Source of the DNA: Pseudomonas sp. IPO3778
GTDB lineage: Bacteria > Pseudomonadota > Gammaproteobacteria > Pseudomonadales > Pseudomonadaceae
Assembly: GCF_013386825.1 (NCBI RefSeq)
Contig: NZ_JACARC010000041.1
Span: 174,464 to 238,463 of the forward strand
Length of the DNA stretch: 64,000 nt
Direction of reading: 5' to 3'
Below the pieces are notes generated by a model that ran no database searches, had not been told where the DNA came from, and saw only the letters and a program-made list of their open reading frames with translations. The position numbers and the translations under genes were made by a program. Each line of letters begins with the position of its first letter. Positions within the stretch are counted from its first letter, which is position 1. Positions 43,061 through 51,549 of the stretch are shown piece by piece.

Positions 43061-44212
43061 TTAGAAGTAGTACTTGGCCACCAGCTCGTACTCATCCTGC
43101 CCGGTGTAGTCGCCTTGTTTGTTCCTGGCCATATCGAACTTTCGCTCCAGGCCAATCGCCAGGGTGTCATGCAGGGTGATCAGGGCAAAACCGGCTACCG
43201 AATAGCCGCTGCGGCCCGAACTGTTCTTGTCCGAGAACAGGTTTACCCCGCCATACGCCTTGAAGAACCCCAGCTCGCCCATTTCCGGAAACGAATAGCT
43301 GCTATAGGACTCCAGCGCCTTGGCCTCGCGATAGCCACTGGAGGTGGGTGCCGATGCGTTCAGGTTGCGGTACTCACCATAGACCACGGCGTGGTACCAG
43401 GGCGCGTTGGTGTAAGTGACGCCGGACAACCAGCCTTCGACATTCGGGTGCCGGGTGTTGAGTTGGGCCTGGGCGTCCAGTGAACGCTCACTCATTTCGG
43501 TGTAACCGTAGGCCAGGCGCAGCGACCAATGCTCCGCCGGGCGCCAGACCGTGCCGACCTGATACAGGGCATCGCGGGAACTGTCGACAAACTTGCCGGC
43601 GCCCACACTGCTCGGGTTGACGGAATTGTGCACCGGGCCGGTGCCCAGGCCATACATGACGCCAAATTCGAAATCGTCGCTTCTTACCCGGTAGTACAGG
43701 GTTTTGTTCGGCCGTGAAAAGCCCAGTAACTGGTTGCCGCCATAACCGTTGAAGGTGCCCTGGCCTTTGGTGCCATACCCCAGGTACCAGTCAGTGATCG
43801 AGCCGACCATGTCGAACGTCAGGGATTTTTGCTGCCCATAACTGAGTTGGCCCCAGCGCGCATTGCGCACGAATACATACTGGAAACGCTTGGTCTGGGC
43901 GGCGGTGCCGTCGTAGTAGAACGGGTCGTAGGCCCACTCCTGACGCATGCCCACGGCCCACTGCGTGTTGAGCTGGTGGGTGTAGATCATGTTGATACGG
44001 TGGCCGATGCTGCCGGTGTGGCGGCCCTGGATGTAGACCTTGTCGTTGGAGGCGAAAATGCCCTGGGCATGCAGCTCCAGGCGATCACTGTCGGTTTTGA
44101 TCAGGTCGATGGCCAGGGCCGGTTGGGCACTGCCCAAGGCTAAAAGACCCGCCAGGATAAAACGATGACGCACGCAAAAGCCTTGTCCAACACGACGAAC
44201 AGGGGAAATCAT
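43061..44212 (-). CDS. Outer-membrane porin-like protein
   Basis: This beta-barrel protein is about 383 residues long, with the start at the ATG at 44212 after GGAG. The signal peptide ends near GSAQPALAI. The mature part alternates polar and aromatic residues with Gly-rich turns and ends in a C-terminal aromatic (YELVAKYYF), the assembly signal of outer-membrane proteins. Motifs such as VRNARWGQLSYGQQKSLTFD and RVRSDDFEFGVMYG recall general porins. It is the last gene downstream of the secreted beta-glucosidase, so it may admit the released sugars or aglycones. Confidence 0.8.
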   Translation of the reverse strand: MISPVRRVGQGFCVRHRFILAGLLALGSAQPALAIDLIKTDSDRLELHAQGIFASNDKVYIQGRHTGSIGHRINMIYTHQLNTQWAVGMRQEWAYDPFYYDGTAAQTKRFQYVFVRNARWGQLSYGQQKSLTFDMVGSITDWYLGYGTKGQGTFNGYGGNQLLGFSRPNKTLYYRVRSDDFEFGVMYGLGTGPVHNSVNPSSVGAGKFVDSSRDALYQVGTVWRPAEHWSLRLAYGYTEMSERSLDAQAQLNTRHPNVEGWLSGVTYTNAPWYHAVVYGEYRNLNASAPTSSGYREAKALESYSSYSFPEMGELGFFKAYGGVNLFSDKNSSGRSGYSVAGFALITLHDTLAIGLERKFDMARNKQGDYTGQDEYELVAKYYF

Positions 44213-44311
44213 GAATGAGTGCTCCCGCTGCGCCACCAGGCAATGGCGCAGACGTTCAAGAGGTAGGTGACGCTAAAGCCTGGATATTTTTATTTTTATG
44301 GGGTGTAACGG

Positions 44312-47026
44312 TCAGAACGAGACGGCTTGGCTGGCCCTCACGTTGTCCGACGCACTGGCGAGTTTCACCGTGCGCTGGCCGTGCGGCAGTTCCCAGGATT
44401 GAGTCTTCACGGCCCAATACTGAAGCTTGCGCAGCGGCACGATGATGGACACGTCGCGGGTCTCTCCGGCCTTGAGGCTGACGCGATCAAACCCGACCAA
44501 TGTCTGCGGCGCGAACTCGGCGCCCTCGATCGTCTGTCGCGGGGCACTCAGGTACAGCTGCGGCACCTCATCGCCGGCAACGTGACCACTGTTGGTCAGC
44601 TTGAAGTCGACCTTCAGGTCGCCGTTGCCCAGGCGCCGGGTTTGCAATCCGCTGTAATCGAAGCGGCTATAGGACAGCCCGTAGCCAAACGCGAACAGCG
44701 GTGCCTTGTGCTGCGCTTCAAACCAGCGGTAGCCGATATTGACGCCCTCGGTGTAGCTGACCACGCCATCCAGTTGCTGGCCGCGCTCGGGGTACTGCGG
44801 GTCAGTGGCCGGGTAGTCCTGCAGGCTGCGGGCCCACGTAAACGGCAAGCGGCCTGCGGGGTTGCTGCGCCCGGTGAGGATATTCGCGGTCGCCGGGCCG
44901 CCTTCATCGCCGGTCCACCACATCTGCACCAGGCCCTTGACCTTGCCCAGCCAGGGCATGGCCACCGGTGTGCTGGTGTTGAGCACCACCACGACGTTGG
45001 GATTGATCGCGGCGATTTCTTCGATCAGCTTGTCCTGGTCTCCCGGCAAACCGAATTGCGGGTCGGTGCGCGCCCAGGCGAAAAACACCACCTTCTTCGC
45101 ACTGCGCGCCGCCGCGAGTGCCTGGGCCCGGTTGGCTTCACGCATGGCCGGCGTGACCCACGCCAGGCGTACTTGAACCGGCGCACCGGAGGTGTCGTTG
45201 TAGGTGCTGACTTCGATCAAGTGCTCGCCACGACTGAGCTTGACCATGCGCCGCACGTTGTTGAGCCCGTCGGTGGTCGGCATCAAGGCATCCTGTCCCG
45301 GATGCACCACGTCACCGTGCAGCGCATTTTTCAGCGAGCTGCTTTCGCCGATGATTTTCCCGTCGACTTTCAGCACTGCACCGGCGCCGAGCATCTGCAG
45401 GTTGAGGTTGTAATCCCCTTCCTGGTCGATCGTCAGCTGGGTTTTCCAACTCGGCAAGGTGTTGGCCGCCAGGGCATTGGCACCGGTGAATGCCAGTTGG
45501 TTGTCGCGCTGGCCCTGCCCTTCGCCCGCTCTGACCCAACCCGGCTTGCCATCAAACGAAACCCGGTCTGCCGGAATCGCGACACCGGTCATGTCATTGG
45601 CCACAGCCACGCTGATCATGGCGCTTGGCTCGATAGCTTTCAGTGCATTGGCCGGCCCGACTTGCAACTGCGGCATGCCGATCGCGTGTTCGGCGGAAAC
45701 CCCCAGCGCCACCGGCTGCACGGCGCCTGGGCCAATCATCGCCAGGCCCTTGAGGTCGTCCTGCGACAGCGGCAGCACCTCGTCCTGGTTTTTCAGCAGT
45801 ACCGCAGAATGCTCGCTGGTGCGGCGCACGATGGCGGACAACCCGGCAACCATCGGGGTCGATTGCGGCTGATGACTGCCCTTGTCCAGCAGGCCAAAGC
45901 GCTCCATCTGCCCGAGCACGCGCCTGGCGGCCTTGTCGATGTCCTGTTCCTTGACGGTTTTATCCCGCATGGCTTCAAACAGGTTGCTCGGCTTCTCGTC
46001 ATTGGGGAATTGGCCCAGCAGCACGTTAGGCCGCTGGCCGACCATCCACTCCTCCGGCATCGGCCGGGCGAACACCTTTTTCATGCTGCCCATGGAGGTG
46101 TGCAACGCTGGCTGTTGCTGCTCGGTGTTGTCGTAGTAAGAACGCATGATGTCCCAGAACGGGTGCTTTTCATCGATGCGTCCGGGCATCTCCATGTCCA
46201 TGCCACGCTTGATGTATTGGGCGCTGTGCACGCCGCCCCAGTCAGAGGTGACAAAACCCTTGAAGCCCATCTGCTTGCGCAATACCTGCTCCAGCAGTTG
46301 CTCGTTGCCACAGGCAAACTCGCCGTTGAGCTTGTTGTAGGAACACATGATCGAGGCCACGCCTGCATCCACGGCGTCCTGGAACGGCGCCAGGTAGACC
46401 TCGTGCAAGGCTTGCTCGGGAATGCTCACGTCATACCCGGTCATGTCGTAGCCCACCAGGTGCTTGGCCTGGGCCATCACGCCCTGGCCCTGGATGCCCT
46501 TGATCACCTCGGCGCCCAGGCTGCCGGTCAACAGCGGGTCTTCACCATAAGTATTCCAGCCACGCCGAAAGCCCGAGTCACGGAACAGGTTGATGAAGGG
46601 CTCCAGCGCCACGTCGATGCCCAGGCGCTTGGCTTCTTCGCCGATCACCGTGCCGTTGTCAAAGGCGTCCTGTTTGCTGAAGGTGGCGGCCAGGCCCATG
46701 GTGGAGGTGGGAATGATCGAGGCCTTGCGGGTCAGGATGCCCGGCGGGCCATCGGCCATGCGCAGGGCCGGCACGCCGAGGCGCGGTACCCCCGGCAAGT
46801 AACCGGCCTGGCCCTGGTTGGTGGCGTCGGCTTCGGTCATGCCACGGATCAGGTTGAACTTGTCGTCCAGCGTCATCTTTTTCAGCAGGGCATCCACTCG
46901 GGCCTGGTCGGCCTCCCTGGCCATGGACGGCCCTGCCAGGGTTGAACACAACACCGCCGCCGCCAGTATCGACAGCCGGAAAAAACCAGGGCGAACACGC
47001 CCGTACCGCGTAAATGAGGGGGTCAT
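44312..47026 (-). CDS. Secreted GH3 beta-glucosidase-like glycosidase
   Basis: This 904-residue enzyme has a signal peptide (ending near TLAGPSMA), so it acts in the periplasm or outside. The GH3 N-terminal barrel shows RLGVPALRMADGPPGI, the substrate-binding KHLVGYD and the nucleophile Asp in GFVTSDWGGVHSA. An insert around residues 490-640 (LTIDQEGDYNLNLQMLGAGA) is PA14-like. The second GH3 domain (VVVLNTSTPVAMPWL, WTGDEGGPATANIL) and a C-terminal fibronectin-like domain (GDEVPQLYLSAP) follow. The conserved KHF position reads KHL, a minor departure. It lies 22 bases downstream of the MFS gene and forms one operon with it. Confidence 0.9.
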   Translation of the reverse strand: MTPSFTRYGRVRPGFFRLSILAAAVLCSTLAGPSMAREADQARVDALLKKMTLDDKFNLIRGMTEADATNQGQAGYLPGVPRLGVPALRMADGPPGILTRKASIIPTSTMGLAATFSKQDAFDNGTVIGEEAKRLGIDVALEPFINLFRDSGFRRGWNTYGEDPLLTGSLGAEVIKGIQGQGVMAQAKHLVGYDMTGYDVSIPEQALHEVYLAPFQDAVDAGVASIMCSYNKLNGEFACGNEQLLEQVLRKQMGFKGFVTSDWGGVHSAQYIKRGMDMEMPGRIDEKHPFWDIMRSYYDNTEQQQPALHTSMGSMKKVFARPMPEEWMVGQRPNVLLGQFPNDEKPSNLFEAMRDKTVKEQDIDKAARRVLGQMERFGLLDKGSHQPQSTPMVAGLSAIVRRTSEHSAVLLKNQDEVLPLSQDDLKGLAMIGPGAVQPVALGVSAEHAIGMPQLQVGPANALKAIEPSAMISVAVANDMTGVAIPADRVSFDGKPGWVRAGEGQGQRDNQLAFTGANALAANTLPSWKTQLTIDQEGDYNLNLQMLGAGAVLKVDGKIIGESSSLKNALHGDVVHPGQDALMPTTDGLNNVRRMVKLSRGEHLIEVSTYNDTSGAPVQVRLAWVTPAMREANRAQALAAARSAKKVVFFAWARTDPQFGLPGDQDKLIEEIAAINPNVVVVLNTSTPVAMPWLGKVKGLVQMWWTGDEGGPATANILTGRSNPAGRLPFTWARSLQDYPATDPQYPERGQQLDGVVSYTEGVNIGYRWFEAQHKAPLFAFGYGLSYSRFDYSGLQTRRLGNGDLKVDFKLTNSGHVAGDEVPQLYLSAPRQTIEGAEFAPQTLVGFDRVSLKAGETRDVSIIVPLRKLQYWAVKTQSWELPHGQRTVKLASASDNVRASQAVSF

Positions 47027-47048
47027 AAGTAGCTCCGTTACTTCTGGG

Positions 47049-48335
47049 TTAACGTTGAGTGGGTTCTTTGACGAGCATCAGGCCCAACAGGGAAACCAGC
47101 CCGCACACAATCAGGTAGAACGCCGGCGCACTGGGGTTGCCGGTGAGTGAGATCAGCAGCGTGCAGAAGAACTGCGCAAAACCACCGAAAACGATGCTGG
47201 CCAGGGCGTAGGTCACCGAGAGGCCGGTGGCCCGGACCTGGGCGGGGAAAATCTCTGCCAGCAGCACCAGCGATGGCACGGTGTTGCACACCAACAGCGC
47301 GGCGAGGATGCTCGCCACGATCACCAGTGCGGGCAACGTGGGCGAATGCTGCAACAGCACGAACGCCGGGTAGATCAGCAGCAGCAAGGCCAGCCGCGAC
47401 CAGACGATCATGCGCTTGCGTCCCCAGCGGTCACAGGCGCGGCCGGAAGCCACCGCCAGTGCCACTTGCACGGCGCCTGCCGCGCACCCGGTCCAGATTC
47501 CTGCCGACAGCGGCAGATGCAACTGCGCCACGGCAAAATTCGACAGGTAATGCAAGATCACGTAGGAGCCCGACGTGCCGCCGATGGCGATGAGGATCCC
47601 GGCCACCAGTGCCCGTTTATGCTCGCCCCAACTCAAGCGATGGCTGACGCCGCGCTTCACCTGGTCACTTTCCTGCAGGTGCCGGCGCATGTACGAGCCC
47701 ACCGGAATGACCAGCAGCCCGATGACAAACGGCAGACGCCAGCCCCAGGCCATCACCTGCTCTTCGCTCAGGGCGTAGTTCACGCTCAAGCCCACCACCG
47801 CACCGAGCAACACGCTCAAGCCTTGGCTGAAGAACTGCCAACTGGTGAAGTAGCCGCGTTCATGACTGCCGGCTTTTTCCATCAGGTAGGTGGTCGAGGC
47901 GCCGACTTCGCCACCAATCGCAAAACCTTGCAGCAGCCGGGCAAACACGATCAACAGAGGTGCTGCGATACCGATCTGCCCATAGGTGGGCGTCAGCACA
48001 AAAATCAGCGAACCGATGGCCATCAACCAAAGGGTCAACACCATCGCGGCCTTGCGCCCTACCCGGTCGGCATACTGGCCGAGCAGAATACTGCCCAGCG
48101 GGCGCATGAAAAAGCCGATGCCGTAGGTGGCGAACGCCAACAGCAGCTGGTTTGAGCCTTCCATGGGAAAGAATTGCTTACCGATGACCGTGGCAAAAAA
48201 GCTGTAGACCGTGAAGTCGTAGAACTCCAGGCCGTTGCCAATGGTGACGGCCGCGATATGGTTTTTCCTGCGGGGCTGGACCGGCGCCGACGAATACGCG
48301 GGCACGGCAGACGCTTCAGATGAAGTAGTTTCCAT
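47049..48335 (-). CDS. MFS transporter of the metabolite:H+ symporter family
   Basis: This 428-residue transporter has 12 predicted helices. Family markers are VTIGNGLEFYDFTVYSFFA in helix 1, the loop GQYADRVGRKAAM, and ARLLQGFAIGGEVGASTTYL in helix 4-5. Such proteins carry citrate, proline-betaine, shikimate or aromatic acids. It lies between the amidohydrolase (15 bases upstream) and the glycosidase, so the substrate is probably a product of one of those enzymes. Confidence 0.9.
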   Translation of the reverse strand: METTSSEASAVPAYSSAPVQPRRKNHIAAVTIGNGLEFYDFTVYSFFATVIGKQFFPMEGSNQLLLAFATYGIGFFMRPLGSILLGQYADRVGRKAAMVLTLWLMAIGSLIFVLTPTYGQIGIAAPLLIVFARLLQGFAIGGEVGASTTYLMEKAGSHERGYFTSWQFFSQGLSVLLGAVVGLSVNYALSEEQVMAWGWRLPFVIGLLVIPVGSYMRRHLQESDQVKRGVSHRLSWGEHKRALVAGILIAIGGTSGSYVILHYLSNFAVAQLHLPLSAGIWTGCAAGAVQVALAVASGRACDRWGRKRMIVWSRLALLLLIYPAFVLLQHSPTLPALVIVASILAALLVCNTVPSLVLLAEIFPAQVRATGLSVTYALASIVFGGFAQFFCTLLISLTGNPSAPAFYLIVCGLVSLLGLMLVKEPTQR

Positions 48336-48350
48336 GATCGGGTCCGGGCC

Positions 48351-49529
48351 TCAATTAACAGCAGGAGTGTGCTTGAGCATTTTTTCCACCAGCTTCACCC
48401 AATACGACGCCCCGACCAACAGGCACTGGTCGTTGAAATCGAACTTGGGATGGTGACACATCACGTTATCCGCACTGTCGCCATTGCCGATGATCAGGTA
48501 CGAGCCCGGACACTTCGCCAACATGAAGGCGAAGTCTTCGCTGCCGGTGAGCGGGCGCATGTTTTCGATCAGGCCCTCCTCGCCGAACCATTCCAGCGCC
48601 GCACTGCGGGCCAGTTCGGTTTCGTGCTCATCATTGACCAGTACCGGATAACGGCGGTTGTAATGCACGTCTGCGTTACCGCCGTAACTCTGCGCGATGT
48701 TCTGCGCCAGGGTGGTAATGCGGGTTTGCAGCAGGTCGCGGGTGTCGGCGCGCAACGAGCGCACGCTGACTTGCAGCTTGGCCGATGCGGGGATCACATT
48801 GGCAGCAGAACCTGCATGAATGGAGCCAACACTGACAATCGCTGTGTCCAGTGGGTCGATATTGCGCGACACCACGCTTTGCAGGCACAGGGTCAAGGTA
48901 GCCGCCATCACGACTGGGTCCACGGTTTTGTGGGGCACCGCGCCGTGGCCGCCGACTCCGTTCAGGGTGATCGTTGCGGTGTCGGACGAGGCCATGAACG
49001 GCCCGGCGAGAAAGCCCAGCTTGCCCTGGGGGAAGCCCGGCATGTTGTGCATGGCGAAGATTGCATCGCACGGAAACAGCTCGAACAAGCCCTGCTCGAC
49101 CATTTCGCGGGCGCCGCCCAGGCCTTCTTCCGCCGGCTGGAAGATCACATTCAAGGTACCGCTGAAGCGCCGGGTGCTGGCCAAGACGTTGGCCGCTGCC
49201 AGCAGTGTGGCGGTGTGACCATCATGGCCGCAGGCGTGCATTTTGCCGGGCTGGGTGCTGGCGTATTCCAGGCCGGTCTCTTCGGCAATCGGCAGCGCGT
49301 CCATGTCGGCCCGCAAGCCTATGCGCGGGCCGTCACCGTTGCGCAACTGCCCTACTACGCCGGTGCCGGCCAGGCCGCGCTGCACCTCGAAGCCCCAATC
49401 CTCAAGTTTTTGCGCCACCAGGTCACTGGTTGCAAACTCCTCGAAGCCCAATTCCGGATGAGCGTGGATAGCGCGCCTGATGGCTATCATCTCGTCCTGA
49501 ATCTGTTCGATCTCTGCCAGAATCTTCAT
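48351..49529 (-). CDS. M20D-type amidohydrolase (hippurate / N-acyl-amino-acid hydrolase-like)
   Basis: This 392-residue metallohydrolase starts at the ATG at 49529 (MKILAEIEQIQDEM), after GAGGAGAC. The family motifs are RRAIHAHPELGFEE, the metal ligands in MHACGHDGHTATLL, the Glu pair in FQPAEEGLGGAREM, the His in AMHNMPGFPQG and the late GSEDFAFM. The Cys ligand marks the M20D branch that includes hippurate hydrolase and plant IAA-amino acid hydrolases. It is the first gene of the operon and divergent from the LysR gene at 49639. The reaction is amide cleavage of an acyl-amino acid, with the exact substrate unknown. Confidence 0.9.
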   Translation of the reverse strand: MKILAEIEQIQDEMIAIRRAIHAHPELGFEEFATSDLVAQKLEDWGFEVQRGLAGTGVVGQLRNGDGPRIGLRADMDALPIAEETGLEYASTQPGKMHACGHDGHTATLLAAANVLASTRRFSGTLNVIFQPAEEGLGGAREMVEQGLFELFPCDAIFAMHNMPGFPQGKLGFLAGPFMASSDTATITLNGVGGHGAVPHKTVDPVVMAATLTLCLQSVVSRNIDPLDTAIVSVGSIHAGSAANVIPASAKLQVSVRSLRADTRDLLQTRITTLAQNIAQSYGGNADVHYNRRYPVLVNDEHETELARSAALEWFGEEGLIENMRPLTGSEDFAFMLAKCPGSYLIIGNGDSADNVMCHHPKFDFNDQCLLVGASYWVKLVEKMLKHTPAVN

Positions 49530-49608
49530 TTTTGTTGTCTCCTCAGACTCGATATGGGCTTGATTCTGACCCGTATTGACAGAATGAAAAGACAACCTTT
49601 AGGCTCGA

Positions 49609-49627
49609 TGACAACATTTAGTTGTCA
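49609..49627. promoter_or_regulatory. Inverted repeat TGACAAC-N5-GTTGTCA, likely LysR operator
   Basis: The 19-base palindrome has perfect 7-base arms and lies in the divergent intergenic region, 11 bases before the LysR start. Additional half-sites GACAAC (49591-49596) and GTTGTC (near 49533-49538, in the leader of the amidohydrolase gene) surround it. The position fits autorepression of the LysR gene and control of the catabolic operon. Confidence 0.6.
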
Positions 49628-49638
49628 TCAGGGGCAGC

Positions 49639-50592
49639 ATGAAAACCAACCAGTTCACCGCTTTGGTGGCGGTCGCCGAAACCGGGAGCATCCGCAGCGC
49701 GGCCAAATCCGTCGGCCTGACCCAGGCCGCAATCACCCGCACCTTGCGTGATCTGGAGCAGCAACAAGGGGTGGAATTGCTGGAGCGCACCCACACCGGC
49801 GTGCGTTTTACCGAGGCTGGCAAAAGCCTGCTGCACCACGCGCGCCTGATACTCAGCGAAATTGAAAAGGCCAAGGCCGACCTGAACCTGATTCGCAGCG
49901 GGCAGGCCGAACGCCTGCGTATTGCCGTCTCGCCGTTTATCAACTTCAGCTTTCTGCCGGAATGCCTGAGCCTCTACCAGCAAGAGTACCCCCACGTATT
50001 CCTCGAGGTGTTCGAGGGGCTGCACGGCATTTCGGTGCCGCAGCTTCGGGACGGCTATCTGGATTTCGCGGTGATCCAGGCCAGTAATTTCATTACCGAA
50101 AACGAGTTCTCCATCGAACCGCTGTTTTCCTACCAGGCCCATGTGGTGGGGCGTAAAGACCACCCGCTACGGCACTCCAGCTCCATTGATGAACTGAATG
50201 CCATGAAGTGGCTGGCGAACTACCCGCCTTCGCTGCACAACACGTTTATCAGCGATCTGAACCGGGAATTTCGCCTGTCACCCCCGCCCAGTCATGTGGT
50301 GAGCGTGCACTCGGCGGGGATTTTGCTGCCGGTGCTGTTGCAGACGGACTCGCTGACTGTACTGCCTGACTTATTGCTCAAATCCGCGTGTTTTGCCGAT
50401 GCGGTTGCGCCGTTGAGTGCGTTCAAAGGCTCCAAATCAAGGATCCTCGGCGTGGTCAGCCGCCGGGGTAACGTGCGCAGCAAAGCTGCAACGGCCTTCA
50501 TCGGCGTGTTGAAGCAGGTCATCAAGCAACACGCAAGGAATCCCGGTTCACCGTTCAGCGAGAGGCTGTCGCCGAAGGATTTGTTCTTTTGA
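49639..50592 (+). CDS. LysR-family transcriptional regulator
   Basis: This 317-residue regulator starts with MKTNQFTALVAVAETGSIRS. The HTH is SAAKSVGLTQAAITRTLRDL, with the wing VELLERTHTGVRFTEAG. The effector domain spans about residues 95-300. It is divergent from the amidohydrolase-MFS-glycosidase-porin operon and probably regulates it. The end of the protein (SPFSERLSPKDLFF) is an extension beyond the usual family end. Confidence 0.93.
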   Translation: MKTNQFTALVAVAETGSIRSAAKSVGLTQAAITRTLRDLEQQQGVELLERTHTGVRFTEAGKSLLHHARLILSEIEKAKADLNLIRSGQAERLRIAVSPFINFSFLPECLSLYQQEYPHVFLEVFEGLHGISVPQLRDGYLDFAVIQASNFITENEFSIEPLFSYQAHVVGRKDHPLRHSSSIDELNAMKWLANYPPSLHNTFISDLNREFRLSPPPSHVVSVHSAGILLPVLLQTDSLTVLPDLLLKSACFADAVAPLSAFKGSKSRILGVVSRRGNVRSKAATAFIGVLKQVIKQHARNPGSPFSERLSPKDLFF

Positions 50593-50599
50593 GTGCCCT

Positions 50600-50636
50600 C
50601 TTAACAAGCGATTAATCCGCCTAAAAATTTCTTAAA
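50600..50636 (+). promoter_or_regulatory. Phased CTTAA-type repeats upstream of mipA-like gene
   Basis: CTTAAC (50600), ATTAAT (50611), CTAAAA (50621) and CTTAAA (50631) recur at 10-11 base steps, the first two as hexamers separated by five bases. That geometry is the PmrA/QseB type of response-regulator box. A similar element TTTAAG-N5-ATTAAA lies at 54776-54792 before the response-regulator gene of this neighbourhood. Confidence 0.4.
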
Positions 50637-50683
50637 TCCTCCCCGACATACTCCGCCTCAGCCCTCCCTCTGAGAACACACCT

Positions 50684-51481
50684 ATGTCGCCCATCGAATC
50701 TAAATCGCCGCCCGTGAACGCGTTGACCTCGTTTGTCGGGACACTGTTTCTGGCCAGCCTGTCACTAATGCCCATCACCACCCTCGCGGCGCCAGAAAGC
50801 GACCAGGCATTTGGCTGGGGACTGGGCCTGGGGGCCGCCGTGACAAATTCCCCCTACCGTGGCCATGACAACGACAGCCAACTCTTGCCGGCGGTGTCCT
50901 ATGAAAATCGCTGGATCAGCGTGATGGGCCCTGGTATCGACTTCAAGATTCCCAGCGACAGCGCGCTGTCCTTTCGTTTGCAGGCCCGGTACGGGCTGGG
51001 TGAAGGCTATGACGCCTCCGATTCCGATGACCTGGACGGCATGCGTGACCGTGATCCCGGCATCTGGCTGGGGGGCAAGGCCATCTGGCAGAGCCCGGTC
51101 GCGCAGTTTTCCGCGCAATGGGCAGGCGATGCGTCAGGCAACAGTGACGGGCAAATCATCCGGCTGGCCGTCGAGCGACGCTTTACCGCGGGCAGCTTCG
51201 ACTTCACCCCGCGCCTGGCGGCGGTGCACCTGGATGAAGATTACGTCGCTTACTACTACGGTGTACGCGCCCGCGAAGCCACGGCGACGCGTCGGGCCTA
51301 CACCGGTGACGCCACCGTCAATATCGAGGCAGGGGTACGCGTTGGTTATCAGCTGGAGGCCAACCAGCACGTCTATCTGGACCTGAGCGCCACACGCCTG
51401 GGCAGTGAGATTGAAGACAGCCCGATCGTGGACCGATCCACCCTCGGCTCGGCTCGGCTTTGGTACCTGTACCGTTTTTGA
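50684..51481 (+). CDS. MipA/OmpV-family outer-membrane protein
   Basis: This 265-residue barrel protein has a signal peptide ending near TTLAAPES. The family opening is FGWGLGLGAAVTNSPYRGHD, followed by LPAVSYENRWISVMGPGIDF, RLQARYGLGEGYDASDSDDL and the final strands with ARLWYLYRF, ending in Phe. MipA proteins were linked to murein-synthesising complexes, and OmpV-like members respond to stress. It lies 68 bases before the hydrolase gene on the same strand. Confidence 0.87.
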   Translation: MSPIESKSPPVNALTSFVGTLFLASLSLMPITTLAAPESDQAFGWGLGLGAAVTNSPYRGHDNDSQLLPAVSYENRWISVMGPGIDFKIPSDSALSFRLQARYGLGEGYDASDSDDLDGMRDRDPGIWLGGKAIWQSPVAQFSAQWAGDASGNSDGQIIRLAVERRFTAGSFDFTPRLAAVHLDEDYVAYYYGVRAREATATRRAYTGDATVNIEAGVRVGYQLEANQHVYLDLSATRLGSEIEDSPIVDRSTLGSARLWYLYRF

Positions 51482-51549
51482 CTGACATGGCCGTCGCGGG
51501 CCCTGCCTGCGGCGGCTTTACGGTGCTTGCTCACGCCCACGGAGGCCCC

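Noticed and set aside
44327..46945. 872-codon plus-strand open frame opposite the GH3 gene
   Set aside because: It mirrors the GC-rich codon structure of the glycosidase; no start signal or domain was seen.
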